Origin: DASQUK01 sp963717085
GTDB taxonomy: Bacteria; Actinomycetota; Acidimicrobiia; Acidimicrobiales; VFJN01
Direction of reading: 5' to 3'
Assembly (NCBI GenBank): GCA_963717085.1
Contig: CAVQVM010000011.1
Span: forward strand, 124,001-188,000
DNA length: 64,000 bases
Part shown: piece by piece, positions 54,034 to 63,166 of the stretch
How positions within the stretch are numbered: the stretch's first letter is position 1
Layout of the letters: the number at the start of each line of letters is the position of its first letter
The notes under the pieces: generated by a model
What the model was told of the DNA's origin: nothing
What the model saw: only the letters and a program-made list of their open reading frames with translations
Database searches by the model: none
Position numbers and translations under genes: made by a program

Positions 54034-55314
54034 TCAGAGATATCCGAGACGGCGGGCCTCGGCGGCGAGCTCGTCGCGGAAGCGGGGATGCGCCACCCTG
54101 ATGAGCGCGCGGGCGCGCTGGGACAGCGAACGTCCCCGCATCTCGGCGACGCCGTGCTCGGTGACGATGTGGTCGACCGTGTTCTTGCTGGTGGTGACCA
54201 TCGAGCCCGGCGTCAGCGTCGCCCGGATGCGGGAGACCTCGCCACCGGCGGCGGTCGACGGCAGGACCACGAACGCCTTGCCCTCCCGCGAGTACATCGC
54301 CCCGCGGGCGAAGTCGGCCTGCCCGCCGCTCGACGACCAGTAGCGGCCCGTCACCGTCTCGGACGCGCACTGCCCCACCAGGTCGACCTCGGTCGTGGCG
54401 TTGATGGACACGAAGCGATCCTCGCTGGCGATCACCCTGGGGTCGTTGACCTCGTCGACGGGCAGGAACTCGACGGCCGGGTTCTCGTGCAGGAACCCGT
54501 AGAGCCGCTGCGTCCCCAGTGCGAACGTGGTGACCACCTTGCCCGGCGCGAGCCGCTTGCGCGTGCCGGTCACCACGCCGTCCTCGACGAGCTGGATCAG
54601 CGGGTCCGACAGCAGCTCGGTGTGCACGCCCAGGTCGTGATGGTCGCGCAGGCCCTCCAGCAGGGCACTGGGGATCGACCCGATCCCCGCCTGGATGGTG
54701 GCGCTGTCGGGGATGCGCTCGGCCACGTAGGCGGCGATGCGCCGGTCGAGGGCCGACGGCACCGACGGGGGAACCTCCACGAGCGGCCGCTCCACCTCGG
54801 CCCAGCCGGCGACCTGGCTGACGTGCACCTGGTTGCGCCCGAAGGTGCGGGGCATCCGACTGTTCACCTCGAGGAAGAACGGCACGGTGCCGATGAACGG
54901 CGCGACGTAGTCGCAGTTGGTCCCCAGCGAGAAGTACCCGTGCCGGTCCATCGGGGCCGCCGCCGCCAGCACCAGCGAGCACTTGGTCGTCAGCCGCAGC
55001 AGGCGTGGGACTTCGCTGAAATTGTTGGGCACCAGCTCGCAGCCGCGCTCGTGGAACGCGGGCCGGGTGACCGGGGACAGGAAGTACGACACGTGCAGCA
55101 GGTGGTCGCGGTGCTTGCCGTGGAGGTAGGGCCGGTCGTGTAGCGCGTGCATCTGGTGCACGCGCACGCCGTCGAAGCGCTCCGCCTCGGCCTCGATGGC
55201 GTCGAGGACCGAGACGGGTTCGCCGTTGGCGAGCGGCACGATCAGGTCGTCGCCGTCGTGGACGTGGCGGAGCACATCGTCGGGCGGCCCCGCCGTGGCA
55301 TGCCGGCGGCTCAT
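54034..55314 (-). CDS. Acetyl-CoA hydrolase / 4-hydroxybutyrate CoA-transferase family
   Basis: 426 aa from ATG 55314, whose first bases overlap the stress-protein stop (ATGA). Features: LIVPLANGEPVSVLDAIEAE, VPNNFSEVPRLL, ATIQAGIGSIPSALLEGLRD, GVHTELLSDPLIQL, the catalytic-Glu region VVTTFALGTQRLYGFLHENP and GGQADFARGAMYSREGKAFV. Moves CoA between acetate-like acids or hydrolyses acyl-CoA. Co-transcription with a Usp gene suggests a role in energy conservation during oxygen limitation. Confidence 0.9.
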   Translation of the reverse strand: MSRRHATAGPPDDVLRHVHDGDDLIVPLANGEPVSVLDAIEAEAERFDGVRVHQMHALHDRPYLHGKHRDHLLHVSYFLSPVTRPAFHERGCELVPNNFSEVPRLLRLTTKCSLVLAAAAPMDRHGYFSLGTNCDYVAPFIGTVPFFLEVNSRMPRTFGRNQVHVSQVAGWAEVERPLVEVPPSVPSALDRRIAAYVAERIPDSATIQAGIGSIPSALLEGLRDHHDLGVHTELLSDPLIQLVEDGVVTGTRKRLAPGKVVTTFALGTQRLYGFLHENPAVEFLPVDEVNDPRVIASEDRFVSINATTEVDLVGQCASETVTGRYWSSSGGQADFARGAMYSREGKAFVVLPSTAAGGEVSRIRATLTPGSMVTTSKNTVDHIVTEHGVAEMRGRSLSQRARALIRVAHPRFRDELAAEARRLGYL

Positions 55315-56258
55315 GACCACGGGCTCGCCGACGCGCGCTCGCGATGGTCGGCGCCGCTACGGTGCAGGTGCACCGGCCCGGCGCTGGCGGGCACGACCAG
55401 CGTTGGTCGGCGGGCCCGGTCGGCGACAGTCCGGGCAACGCTGCCCAGCAGCAACTCGTCCGGCCCACCGCGGCCCCGGGTCCCGACCACCACGAGGTCC
55501 GCGTCCACGTCGTCCGCCACCTCCAACAGCGTCGCTGCGGGGTCGCCGGAGCGTACGATCACCTGCACGCCGACGTCGCGCGCCCGTACGCCCCGTACCT
55601 CCGCCTCGACCAGCGCCATGGCCGCTTCCTTCTCCCGTCCCCGATGCCCGCCGGCCTCGGTCGGCTCATCCAGCGGGAAGGGCGGCACGTACTCGACGAC
55701 CTCGAGCACGCTCAGCGATCCGCCCAGCGCGACCGCCACGTCCGCCGCCAGCTCGAGCGCGGTCCGCGACGCCTGGGAATGGTCGACACCCACGAGCAGG
55801 TGACGGAGGCGGAGCACGTCGTCCGCCCCCGCCGGGCGACGGTCGGGCACGACCAGCACCGGCACCCGAGCCGCCTGCAACACGTGGAGGCTGGTGGAAC
55901 CGAGGGCAAGCTCCGGCCTGTTCCCGACACCGTGGCTCCCGACCACGAGCAGGTCGGCGTGCTCGTCATCGACGGCGGCGAGGAGGACATCGACCGGATC
56001 GCCGTCGCGCACCTTGACACGATGGGTACCGCGCGATCGCGCCAACGGCGCGCACCACGTCCTCTCGACGAGGGCGCACAGTGTCCTGCGCCAGGACCGA
56101 GCCGACGCGTCGGGATCGTGCCACCGGTCCAGCAGCCCGAGCGCGTGGATCGCCACGACCTCGGCGCCGAGCGCCTCGCCGAGCCCGGTGGCCCAGCGCA
56201 GGGCCTCCTGCGAGGTGGCGGAGCCATCTACGCCCACCACGATCCGAGTTCCTTCCAT
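55311..56258 (-). CDS. Tandem universal stress protein (two Usp domains), second gene
   Basis: 315 aa from ATG 56258 (MEGTRIVVGVDGSATSQEAL). Domain 1 ATP loop GSHGVGNRPELALGSTSLHV, domain 2 HLLVGVDHSQASRTALELAA with GTRGRGGPDELLLGSVARTV. Same design as the protein at 44170. Preceded by a DosR-box-like site at 35 bp and coupled to the CoA-transferase gene. Confidence 0.92.
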   Translation of the reverse strand: MEGTRIVVGVDGSATSQEALRWATGLGEALGAEVVAIHALGLLDRWHDPDASARSWRRTLCALVERTWCAPLARSRGTHRVKVRDGDPVDVLLAAVDDEHADLLVVGSHGVGNRPELALGSTSLHVLQAARVPVLVVPDRRPAGADDVLRLRHLLVGVDHSQASRTALELAADVAVALGGSLSVLEVVEYVPPFPLDEPTEAGGHRGREKEAAMALVEAEVRGVRARDVGVQVIVRSGDPAATLLEVADDVDADLVVVGTRGRGGPDELLLGSVARTVADRARRPTLVVPASAGPVHLHRSGADHRERASASPWS

Positions 56259-56292
56259 GCCATCAGCGTCGCCAGCTGCGGCCGGCGACGCC

Positions 56293-56307
56293 AGGGTCGA
56301 AGGTCCC
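56293..56307 (-). promoter_or_regulatory. DosR-box-like site upstream of the Usp/CoA-transferase operon
   Basis: Minus strand GGGACCTTCGACCCT, one mismatch to the DosR core, 35 bp before the start codon. It shares 14 of 15 bases with the site at 45060. Confidence 0.65.
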
Positions 56308-56338
56308 ATGCCGGCCCACCACCTTCATGGCGACGGTT

Positions 56339-56755
56339 TCAGCGGGCCGGGGTCATCGGCGCATGGTCGATCCGGCGACCGGTGACGCGATCGGGTACCA
56401 GGCGCATCCAATGGCCCTTGTCGCCGCCGGGCCACGGATCGATCGCGAGCCGAAGCACCCGAGCGAAGGTGGCCGCGTCGTAGCGAGTCACCTCTTCGAG
56501 CCGGCCCGTGGCGACGACGCTCCAGCCCGCACGGCCCGCGTAGTCGAACCTGTCGACCTCGAAGCTGGCCCGAGCCCGCGGGCCATGGGCCAGCTTGGTT
56601 CCCGGGTCGGTGCGGAAGACGATGGTGTCGCCGTCCAGTGCGTAGTTCACCGGGAAGATCGCCGGGGTGTTCCCAGCAATTACGGCGAGGCGGCCGATCT
56701 CGTCTTCCGCCAGCAGGCGCAGGCACTCGTCACGATCGAGCACGCGCAACAACAT
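56339..56755 (-). CDS. Pyridoxamine 5'-phosphate oxidase-fold protein (second of three)
   Basis: 138 aa from ATG 56755: CLRLLAEDEIGRLAVIAGNT, IFPVNYALDGDTIVFRTDPG, GRAGWSVVATGRLEEVTRYD, VTGRRIDH. Same split-barrel group as 45110 and 56907. Own DosR-box-like site 35 bp upstream. Divergent from the third copy. Confidence 0.86.
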   Translation of the reverse strand: MLLRVLDRDECLRLLAEDEIGRLAVIAGNTPAIFPVNYALDGDTIVFRTDPGTKLAHGPRARASFEVDRFDYAGRAGWSVVATGRLEEVTRYDAATFARVLRLAIDPWPGGDKGHWMRLVPDRVTGRRIDHAPMTPAR

Positions 56756-56789
56756 GGCCCGATCATCGGATGCGGAACCCCCCGGCGGC

Positions 56790-56804
56790 AGTGCCGAAGG
56801 TCCC
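56790..56804 (-). promoter_or_regulatory. DosR-box-like site upstream of the second PPOX gene
   Basis: Minus strand GGGACCTTCGGCACT (two mismatches), 35 bp before ATG 56755. An overlapping outward pair GTCCCG/CGGGAC and the degenerate GGGACGCTTCTGCCCT at 56812-56827 may serve the divergent gene. Confidence 0.5.
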
Positions 56805-56906
56805 GATCGACGGGACGCTTCTGCCCTCGCGTGGGTGCCGTTGGCCCCTGCCGGACGGCGCGCTGACGGCCCACGATGAGGTGAGCCACCGCCACAGGAG
56901 GACGTC

Positions 56907-57395
56907 ATGGGCGCCGTCGACGGACGGACCTGGCTCGAGCACCTGAGCCCCGCCGAGTGCTGGATGCTCCTGGCGTCGACCCCGGTCGGGCGCGTCGGCG
57001 TCCTCAACGACAGCGCCCCCGAGATCTACCCGGTGAACCACGTCGTGGACCGGGAGACGATCGTCTTCCGCACCGACGCGGGGGACAAGCTCCGGGGCCT
57101 CACCCGCAGCCCGGCGGTCTGCTACCAGGTCGACGGCATCGTGCCGGGCGAAGCGACCGGGTGGAGCGTGCTCGTCAAGGGGCGGGCCATCGAGGTCGAC
57201 GACGCCGACGAGCTCCGCGGCGTCGCTCGACTCCCGCTGCGGCACTGGGCCGTGGGGCACAAGCTCCACTGGATCCGGATCCTGCCCGCCGAGGTCACCG
57301 GCCGGCGCATCTGGAACCGCACGACGCCGGCGCCGACCGCCCCCGGCAGACGGACCGAGGAGGTGCAGGATGGCGCTCCCCCCGATCGGCGATGA
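56907..57395 (+). CDS. Pyridoxamine 5'-phosphate oxidase-fold protein (third of three)
   Basis: 162 aa; AGGAGG 6-7 bases before ATG. SPAECWMLLASTPVGRVGVL, YPVNHVVDRETIVFRTDAGD, GEATGWSVLVKGRAIEVDDA, VTGRRIWN. Longer C-terminal tail than the other two. Cofactor unproven. Confidence 0.86.
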   Translation: MGAVDGRTWLEHLSPAECWMLLASTPVGRVGVLNDSAPEIYPVNHVVDRETIVFRTDAGDKLRGLTRSPAVCYQVDGIVPGEATGWSVLVKGRAIEVDDADELRGVARLPLRHWAVGHKLHWIRILPAEVTGRRIWNRTTPAPTAPGRRTEEVQDGAPPDRR

Positions 57396-57519
57396 ACTAC
57401 TCGACGACCGCGACGCGGCGGCACCGACGCTCGCACGCCACGCGGCCGTCCACGTGGCCCGGGCGCGGCTCGGCGCGACCGGTGAGGCCGCGGGCCGCAG
57501 GGATCAGGACGTGCCGTAG
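57370..57519 (+). CDS. Small ORF (49 aa) overlapping the third PPOX gene
   Basis: ATG 57370 has a strong Shine-Dalgarno (GAGGAGGTGCAGG). MALPPIGDELLDDRDAAAPT then LARHAAVHVARARLGATGEA. The 3' end runs into the TetR remnant on the other strand, so the gene may be truncated. Confidence 0.4.
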   Translation: MALPPIGDELLDDRDAAAPTLARHAAVHVARARLGATGEAAGRRDQDVP

Positions 57520-57663
57520 GCGGCGAGGAAGGCCCGGACTGCGGCCTCGGCGTACCGGGCGAGGTCGGCATCCGTGCTGCGTGCGTCGTCCCCGCACAAC
57601 ATGACCCGGTTCACCGGTATCCACAGCAGCAGTCCCACGAAGTTATGGGCGGGGTGCGGCTCA
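57504..57663 (-). pseudogene. C-terminal remnant of a TetR-family regulator
   Basis: Minus strand HNFVGLLLWIPVNRVMLCGD then DLARYAEAAVRAFLAAYGTS and stop: the last helices of a TetR ligand domain. No HTH domain remains upstream. Confidence 0.55.
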
Positions 57664-57733
57664 CATGTTCGCCGACAGGACGTGCGATCGCTCAACTGAG
57701 CCACCGGCGGAGGGCGTCGCCGACGTCGACCGG

Positions 57734-58186
57734 TCAGGTCTCGACGAACACGTAGTCGATCCGGATCCTGCCGTCGCCGCCGAGCGCGAGCACATTGAGA
57801 CCGCCGCCGGCCCTCTCGCCATCGGCGCGCGCCACCAACGTCCAGTTGAGGCTGACGACGTTGGCGAGCAGGCGGGACGGGCTCCCGCCGAGCTCGAAGA
57901 CGTACTCGCCGGGTGCGATGAACGTCTCGTGGGCGCGTGTCACCCGCGCTTCCAGAGCGTCGTAGCCGTGGACCTCGAGCGTGGGCATGGCGAACGCGAG
58001 CCGATCGGCGGCTTCGCGAACCTCTTCGGGCGGGTCGACGAGCACCTGGAACCCGTCGGGGGCCCACAGCTCGCGGATTGCGTGGCGGCGGATGTCGGGG
58101 TCGGGCTCGTTCCACAAGGCGACGTAACGGTCGACCAGCTGCTGCAGGTCCTTCACGGCGGTTCCGTGGTTGGAGTCGATGGTCAT
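57734..58186 (-). CDS. SnoaL/NTF2-like protein
   Basis: 150 aa. LQQLVDRYVALWNEPDPDIR, RRHAIRELWAPDGFQVLVDP, a typical SnoaL opening; then NVVSLNWTLVARADGERAGG. Small cone-shaped fold, enzymatic or binding role unknown. Divergent from the XRE regulator across a palindromic operator. Confidence 0.82.
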   Translation of the reverse strand: MTIDSNHGTAVKDLQQLVDRYVALWNEPDPDIRRHAIRELWAPDGFQVLVDPPEEVREAADRLAFAMPTLEVHGYDALEARVTRAHETFIAPGEYVFELGGSPSRLLANVVSLNWTLVARADGERAGGGLNVLALGGDGRIRIDYVFVET

Positions 58187-58220
58187 GCGCCGAGTGTGCC
58201 GGGTCACCTGAGCCGTAGCG

Positions 58221-58236
58221 ATTCCCTGGAGGGAAT
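58221..58236. promoter_or_regulatory. Palindromic operator between SnoaL and XRE genes
   Basis: ATTCCCT-GG-AGGGAAT, perfect 7-bp arms, 35 bp from both start codons. Likely autoregulatory site of the XRE protein. Confidence 0.6.
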
Positions 58237-58271
58237 ATCTCCGGCCCGGTCCGTCGGCTATCACTACGGGC

Positions 58272-59060
58272 GTGTCCCTGGTTACCGAGCCCGATCGGTT
58301 CGCACACGAGCTTCGCCGCTGGCGGACGCTACGGCGATCGAGCCAGCTGGAGCTGGCCATGCGGGCCGGCACGACCCAGCGCTACATGAGCTTCCTGGAG
58401 CAGGGGCGTTCGCAGCCGGGACGGGCCATGGTGGCGCGCCTGGCCGAGTCGCTCGGGCTGTCGCTGCGGGAACGGAACGGCCTGTTGGCAGCGGCCGGCT
58501 ACGCCCCGGTCTTCCCCGAATCGAGCCTTGATGCCCCGGCGCTCCGGCCGGTGCGGAAGGCCATCGACGGCATCCTCGAAGGCCACATGCCCTATCCCGC
58601 CGTCGTGGCGCGGCCGTACGGGGAGATCGTGGGCGCGAACGCGGCCCTGGCGGTGCTCACCGAAGGGGCATCCCCCGACCTGCTGGATCCGCCCGTGAAC
58701 GTGCTACGGCTGGCTGTGCACCCGGACGGCATGGGCCGGCGGGTGGAGAACCTGGCCGAGTGGGGTCGGCACATCATCGAGAACCTGCGTAACCGGGCGT
58801 TGCGCAGCCCCGATCCCCGCCTCGACGATTTCGTGGCCGAGCTGGAGGGCTACCTCCCCGCCGTCGACTCCGGGCCCGACCTCCTCGGGTTCGCGGTCCC
58901 GCTGCGGCTGGCCAGCGACGAGGGCGAGCTCCGTCTCATCACCACGCTCACATCGTTCGCGACCGCCGTCGACGTCACGCTGTCCGAGCTCCATCTCGAG
59001 GCCTTCCTGCCTGCGGACGAAGCCACCGCCGACATCCTCCGGCGCAGGGCGGAGCGGTAG
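58272..59060 (+). CDS. XRE-family regulator with MmyB-type ligand domain
   Basis: 262 aa from GTG 58272. HTH: LRRWRTLRRSSQLELAMRAG, TTQRYMSFLEQGRSQPGRAM; then an MmyB-like domain with YPAVVARPYGEIVGANAALA, NVLRLAVHPDGMGRRVENLA and VDVTLSELHLEAFLPADEAT. The family binds fatty-acid-like ligands. Probably controls the divergent SnoaL gene and itself. Confidence 0.92.
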   Translation: MSLVTEPDRFAHELRRWRTLRRSSQLELAMRAGTTQRYMSFLEQGRSQPGRAMVARLAESLGLSLRERNGLLAAAGYAPVFPESSLDAPALRPVRKAIDGILEGHMPYPAVVARPYGEIVGANAALAVLTEGASPDLLDPPVNVLRLAVHPDGMGRRVENLAEWGRHIIENLRNRALRSPDPRLDDFVAELEGYLPAVDSGPDLLGFAVPLRLASDEGELRLITTLTSFATAVDVTLSELHLEAFLPADEATADILRRRAER

Positions 59061-59071
59061 TTGACGCTCGA

Positions 59072-59476
59072 TCAATTCCCCCAGGGATCGGGCCCGGGCT
59101 CGCCACCGGATGCGGCGATGACGAGCCGCTCCAGAAAGTGGCCCCAGCCGATACCGTGCCGCGGGACTTCTTCGGAGGGCAAGCCTCGGTGGACGAGCTC
59201 GAGCAGGGTGCCGCCACCGTCCGAGCGCAGCACGATCTCGACGGTTGTCGACCCTGGTGCGATGAGCTCGCTGCCGGCGGCACCCCAGCTGAACACGACC
59301 CGGTGCGGCGGTTCGACGACGAGGTATTCGCCTCGGATCGGGACGCCGTTGATGTCGATGGCCAGCCGCCCGCCGGCCTTCGGTTGCAGCTCGGCCCACT
59401 CACCCATCCACCGGACCATCAGCTCGGCGTCGGTGAGATACGGGAAGACCTCGGCCGGCGGAGCGTCGATCCGCAC
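59072..59476 (-). CDS. SRPBCC (AHSA1-like) protein
   Basis: 134 aa from GTG 59476: RIDAPPAEVFPYLTDAELMV, RWMGEWAELQPKAGGRLAID, GEYLVVEPPHRVVFSWG and WGHFLERLVIAASG. Start-domain-like cavity protein; small-molecule binding or stress role. An in-frame stop lies shortly upstream, so the start is near. Confidence 0.85.
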   Translation of the reverse strand: MRIDAPPAEVFPYLTDAELMVRWMGEWAELQPKAGGRLAIDINGVPIRGEYLVVEPPHRVVFSWGAAGSELIAPGSTTVEIVLRSDGGGTLLELVHRGLPSEEVPRHGIGWGHFLERLVIAASGGEPGPDPWGN

Positions 59477-59506
59477 CGCGGTTACCGATGGGTGTGGCGC
59501 CGTAGG

Positions 59507-59896
59507 TCACGACCGTGCGCTCCCATCGCCGATGGCGCGGTACCCGGAGCAGAGGATCCTCAGCCAGTTGATGCGCCCGTTATCGACACCGAAGTACGCC
59601 TGCTGTTCCACCAAGAACACGCCGTCGGGACTGCTGACCCGGAGCAGGTAGGCGACCCGATCGCGATCGGCAACCGAACCGAGCTGCACGTCCTCGAGCG
59701 CATCGATGTGATCATCGCCCTCGAACCATGCGCCCAACAGGACGTCGTCCACCAATTCAGTCGCCGAGCGCGCTTCCCAGAACCGGCCCGGCGTCAGGCC
59801 CCGGAAATCGATCTCCGGATCGAGCACGTCGAGGAGCCCAGGAACGTCCTTCCTGGCCAGGGCCTCGGCAAACAGTGCCCCGAACTCGTTGGGCAT
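59507..59896 (-). CDS. SnoaL/NTF2-like protein, second
   Basis: 129 aa (130 from GTG 59899). MPNEFGALFAEALARKDVPG, LLDVLDPEIDFRGLTPGRFW, then VAYLLRVSSPDGVFLVEQQA. Lies 3 bases after the P450 stop, so co-transcribed with it. May bind the P450 substrate or product; that is inference. Confidence 0.8.
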   Translation of the reverse strand: MPNEFGALFAEALARKDVPGLLDVLDPEIDFRGLTPGRFWEARSATELVDDVLLGAWFEGDDHIDALEDVQLGSVADRDRVAYLLRVSSPDGVFLVEQQAYFGVDNGRINWLRILCSGYRAIGDGSARS

Positions 59897-59899
59897 CAC

Positions 59900-61147
59900 T
59901 CACGCCCCACGGGGTAGCGCCGGGCCCGGTATCACGGGCAGCTCGGAGAGGCCCCGCAACACGAGCCCGTCGCCATGGCCCCAATGCAGGTCGCCGACGG
60001 GCACCGCGAGCCTGAGCTCGGGGAACCGGCGCAGCAACGACGCGAGGGCCAGCTGACCCTCCATGCGCGCCAGCGCGGCACCGAGGCAATGGTGGATGCC
60101 GTGCCCGAACGCGAGGTGACGCGTCTCCGCTCGGCCGATGTCGAGCGCCTCCGAGCCGTCGTAACGGTTGGCGTCCCGGTTGGCCGCCGCCAGGCAGATG
60201 ATGACCTGGGCCCCGGCCGGGATCGTGACGTCCCCGACCGCAACCGGTTCGGTCGCGTACCGGAACGTCGCGTGGGGGACGGGGGCGTCGTAGCGGAGGC
60301 ACTCCTCCACGGCCGCGGGAATCCTGCCGGGGTCCGCACGCAGCTGGGCCAGCTGGTCCGGTTTGCTGAACAGCGCGACCACGCTGTTGCCGATCAGGCT
60401 CGCAGTGGTGTCGTGGCCGGCGACGATCAGCTGGAAGATCGTCGAGAGCAGCTCCTGGTTGTCGAGGCGCTCGTCGCCGTCCCGGGCGCTGAGCAGCCCA
60501 CTGACGAGGTCGTCGCCCGGGGCACGCTGCTTGGCCTCCACGAGCGCCTCCAGCATCGCCACCACGGCGTCCGACGCCTCCTTGGCCCGCGCATACGCAG
60601 CCGGCGTCGGCGTCGGGACCAGCAGGGCCACCAGGCCGCGGCCCAGCGGGTCCCGGTCGGGCTCGGGCACACCGAGGAGCTCGCAGATCACGGTGAACGG
60701 AAGCGGAAACGCGAACGCCGCCACGAGATCGGCACGGGTCTCGGGCCCGAGCGCGGCGAGATCGTCGAGGAGGTCGTCCACGACGGACTGCACCCGCGGG
60801 CGCAACCCCTCGATCCGCCGGGGCGAGAAGGCAGCCGAGACCAGGCGACGCAGCCGGGTGTGGTCGGGCGGGTCGACGCTGAGCATGTGCCGCGCGAAGG
60901 TCGGTCCGGGAAGGCCCTCGGCGACGACGTCCGAGCCCAGGGCCAGCGCGGCGTGCATGTCCTTCGAGAACCGCGGGTCGTTGAGGGCGGCGCGAGCCTC
61001 CTCGTAGCGGGCCACCAGCCAGGCGTCGTGTCCGTCCGCAAGCGTGACCGCATGCACCGCACCGAGCTCCCGGACGCTGGCAAACAGCGGGAACGGGTCG
61101 TCCCGGTCGTACGCACCCCAGGCCGTGAGCGCATCGTGCGTCGTCAA
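59900..61147 (-). CDS. Cytochrome P450
   Basis: 415 aa soluble bacterial P450. I-helix IVAGHDTTASLIGNSV, ExxR in AVEECLRYDAPV, heme loop FGHGIHHCLGAALARME with the Cys thiolate. Length normal. Needs a ferredoxin and reductase, not encoded here. Followed by a SnoaL-type gene. Substrate unknown. Confidence 0.96.
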   Translation of the reverse strand: MTTHDALTAWGAYDRDDPFPLFASVRELGAVHAVTLADGHDAWLVARYEEARAALNDPRFSKDMHAALALGSDVVAEGLPGPTFARHMLSVDPPDHTRLRRLVSAAFSPRRIEGLRPRVQSVVDDLLDDLAALGPETRADLVAAFAFPLPFTVICELLGVPEPDRDPLGRGLVALLVPTPTPAAYARAKEASDAVVAMLEALVEAKQRAPGDDLVSGLLSARDGDERLDNQELLSTIFQLIVAGHDTTASLIGNSVVALFSKPDQLAQLRADPGRIPAAVEECLRYDAPVPHATFRYATEPVAVGDVTIPAGAQVIICLAAANRDANRYDGSEALDIGRAETRHLAFGHGIHHCLGAALARMEGQLALASLLRRFPELRLAVPVGDLHWGHGDGLVLRGLSELPVIPGPALPRGA

Positions 61148-61232
61148 CGGTCAGCCCTCGCCCGCCGCCTGCCGGTCACCCGACAAGCTTGTCACGATCC
61201 GGCGGCGCCACGAACGCGATACGCGGCCGGTC

Positions 61233-61249
61233 TCACCCGGTAGGGGTGA
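61233..61249. promoter_or_regulatory. Palindrome TCACCC-N5-GGGTGA upstream of sulP
   Basis: Perfect 6-bp arms, followed by CGAGGGGGCC. Second copy at 63824-63840 followed by CGGGGGCG. 146 bp before the sulP start and 86 bp before the P450 start. Confidence 0.5.
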
Positions 61250-61394
61250 CGAGGGGGCCTCAGGCCGAACCTAGGGTGGCCAGGCAAGGGCATGAGGAGC
61301 GCGCGTCGTCCACCGGCCGATACTCGATGGGACGCCACTGCGGGGACATGACGATGGACGCCCAGAGCGTGGGCTTCTGCGGGAGCGGCCGGCG

Positions 61395-63101
61395 ATGACG
61401 CCCACCTTCGCTCCGGGGTTGGCCAACCTGTCGTCGTACCGAGCGCCGTGGCTGCGCAAGGACATCGTGGCGGGACTCGTCCTGACCGCGCTGCTGGTGC
61501 CGCAGGGGATGGCCTATGCGGAGCTCGCGGGCCTTCCTCCGATAACGGGCCTGTACACCTCGATTCTCTGCCTCGTCGCGTATGCGATCTTCGGACCGTC
61601 GAGGATCCTGGTACTGGGCCCGGATTCTTCGCTCGGGCCCATGATCGCCGCGACCATCCTCCCGATCGCCGGCGCCCGGGGGGATCCGGAGCGAGCGATC
61701 GCCCTCGCTTCCGCCCTTGCGCTCCTCGTCGGCACCATCACCGCAGTCGCGGGCATCGCCCGGCTGGGGTTCGTCGCCGACCTGATCTCGAAGCCGACGA
61801 TCCTCGGTTACATGAACGGGCTCGCCGTGACGATCCTGGTGAGCCAGCTACCAAAACTGTTCGGCTTCTCCATCGAAGGCGACAACTTCCTCGACGACGT
61901 CACGGGGTTCGTCGAGGGACTGGCGGACGGCGAGACGGTGGCGGCATCCCTGGCGATCGGGCTGTTCGGACTCATCCTGATCGTGGTTCTTCAACGCTGG
62001 CTTCCCAAGGTGCCCGGCGTCCTCCTCGCCGTCGTGCTGTCGACGGTGGCGGCAGGCATCCTCGAGCTGGCCGACCACGGCGTGTCGCTCGTGGGCGTGC
62101 TGCCACAGGGCTTCCCGCCCTTCACCCTCCCCGACGTCGGTTTCTCCGACATCGGGCTGCTGTTCGGCGGCGCGCTCGGGATCGCGCTCGTCTCGCTCAC
62201 CGACACGATCTCGACCGCGTCGTCGTTCGCGGCTCGCAGCGGCGACGAGATCGACGGACAGCGGGAGATGATCGGGATCGGCGCATCGAACATCGCCGCG
62301 GGGTTCTTCCAGGGATTCCCGGTGAGCACCAGCGGCTCACGCACTGCGGTCGCCGAGCAGGCAGGGGCGAAGACCCAGGTGACGGGCCTGGTGGGAGCGG
62401 TGGCGATCGTGCTCATCCTGCTGTTCTTCCCGGGCCTGCTTCGTGACCTCCCGCAGCCCACCCTCGCTGCGGTCGTGATCACGGCGTCGCTGTCGCTCGC
62501 GGACGTTCGCGGCACGATCCGGCTCTACCGGGTGCGCCGGACGGAGTTCCTGCTGAGTATCGCCGCCTTTCTCGGCGTCGTCCTGCTCGGCGTTCTCCCC
62601 GGCATCGCGCTCGCCGTCGCCCTGTCGATCGGGAACGTCTTTCGTCGAGCGTGGTGGCCGTACCAGACGGTTCTCGGACGCGTCCCGGGCCTCGCCGGCT
62701 ACCACGACGTGCGCAGCTATCCGGAGGCCAAGCTGCTGCCCAGGTGCATCATCTTTCGGTTCGATGCGCCGCTGTTCTTCGCGAACTCGAGGACCTTCCG
62801 GGAGCAGATGCGGGCCCTCGCCGGATCCAAGCCTCCTCCGTCATGGATCATCGTCGCCTCCGAGCCGATCACGGACGTGGACACGACCGCCGCCGACATG
62901 CTCCAGGAGTTGAACGAGGAGCTGACCGAGCGCGGCGTCCGCCTCGTCTTCGCGGAGATGAAGGACCCCGTCCGGACCAAGGTCGAGCGCTACGACCTCG
63001 CGCCGACGATCGAGCCCGACCGCTTCTTCCCCACGCTCACCCGCGCCGTCAAGGCGTTCCAGGACGAGACGGGAGCGGAGTGGCAACCTCCGAAGGCGTA
63101 G
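61395..63101 (+). CDS. SulP-family anion transporter with STAS domain
   Basis: 568 aa. KDIVAGLVLTALLVPQGMAY, AELAGLPPITGLYTSILCLV, SRILVLGPDSSLGPMIAATI: classic SulP N-terminus; ten or more helices to about residue 420; C-terminal STAS domain (CIIFRFDAPLFFANSRTFRE, ITDVDTTAADMLQELNEEL). Transports sulfate, bicarbonate or another anion across the cytoplasmic membrane. Confidence 0.95.
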   Translation: MTPTFAPGLANLSSYRAPWLRKDIVAGLVLTALLVPQGMAYAELAGLPPITGLYTSILCLVAYAIFGPSRILVLGPDSSLGPMIAATILPIAGARGDPERAIALASALALLVGTITAVAGIARLGFVADLISKPTILGYMNGLAVTILVSQLPKLFGFSIEGDNFLDDVTGFVEGLADGETVAASLAIGLFGLILIVVLQRWLPKVPGVLLAVVLSTVAAGILELADHGVSLVGVLPQGFPPFTLPDVGFSDIGLLFGGALGIALVSLTDTISTASSFAARSGDEIDGQREMIGIGASNIAAGFFQGFPVSTSGSRTAVAEQAGAKTQVTGLVGAVAIVLILLFFPGLLRDLPQPTLAAVVITASLSLADVRGTIRLYRVRRTEFLLSIAAFLGVVLLGVLPGIALAVALSIGNVFRRAWWPYQTVLGRVPGLAGYHDVRSYPEAKLLPRCIIFRFDAPLFFANSRTFREQMRALAGSKPPPSWIIVASEPITDVDTTAADMLQELNEELTERGVRLVFAEMKDPVRTKVERYDLAPTIEPDRFFPTLTRAVKAFQDETGAEWQPPKA

Positions 63102-63166
63102 GTGCGCCCAGGCACCCAAGCCACGCCGGCGCCGCCGGGACCACGTCAACGACGCTCCGCGCCGGG

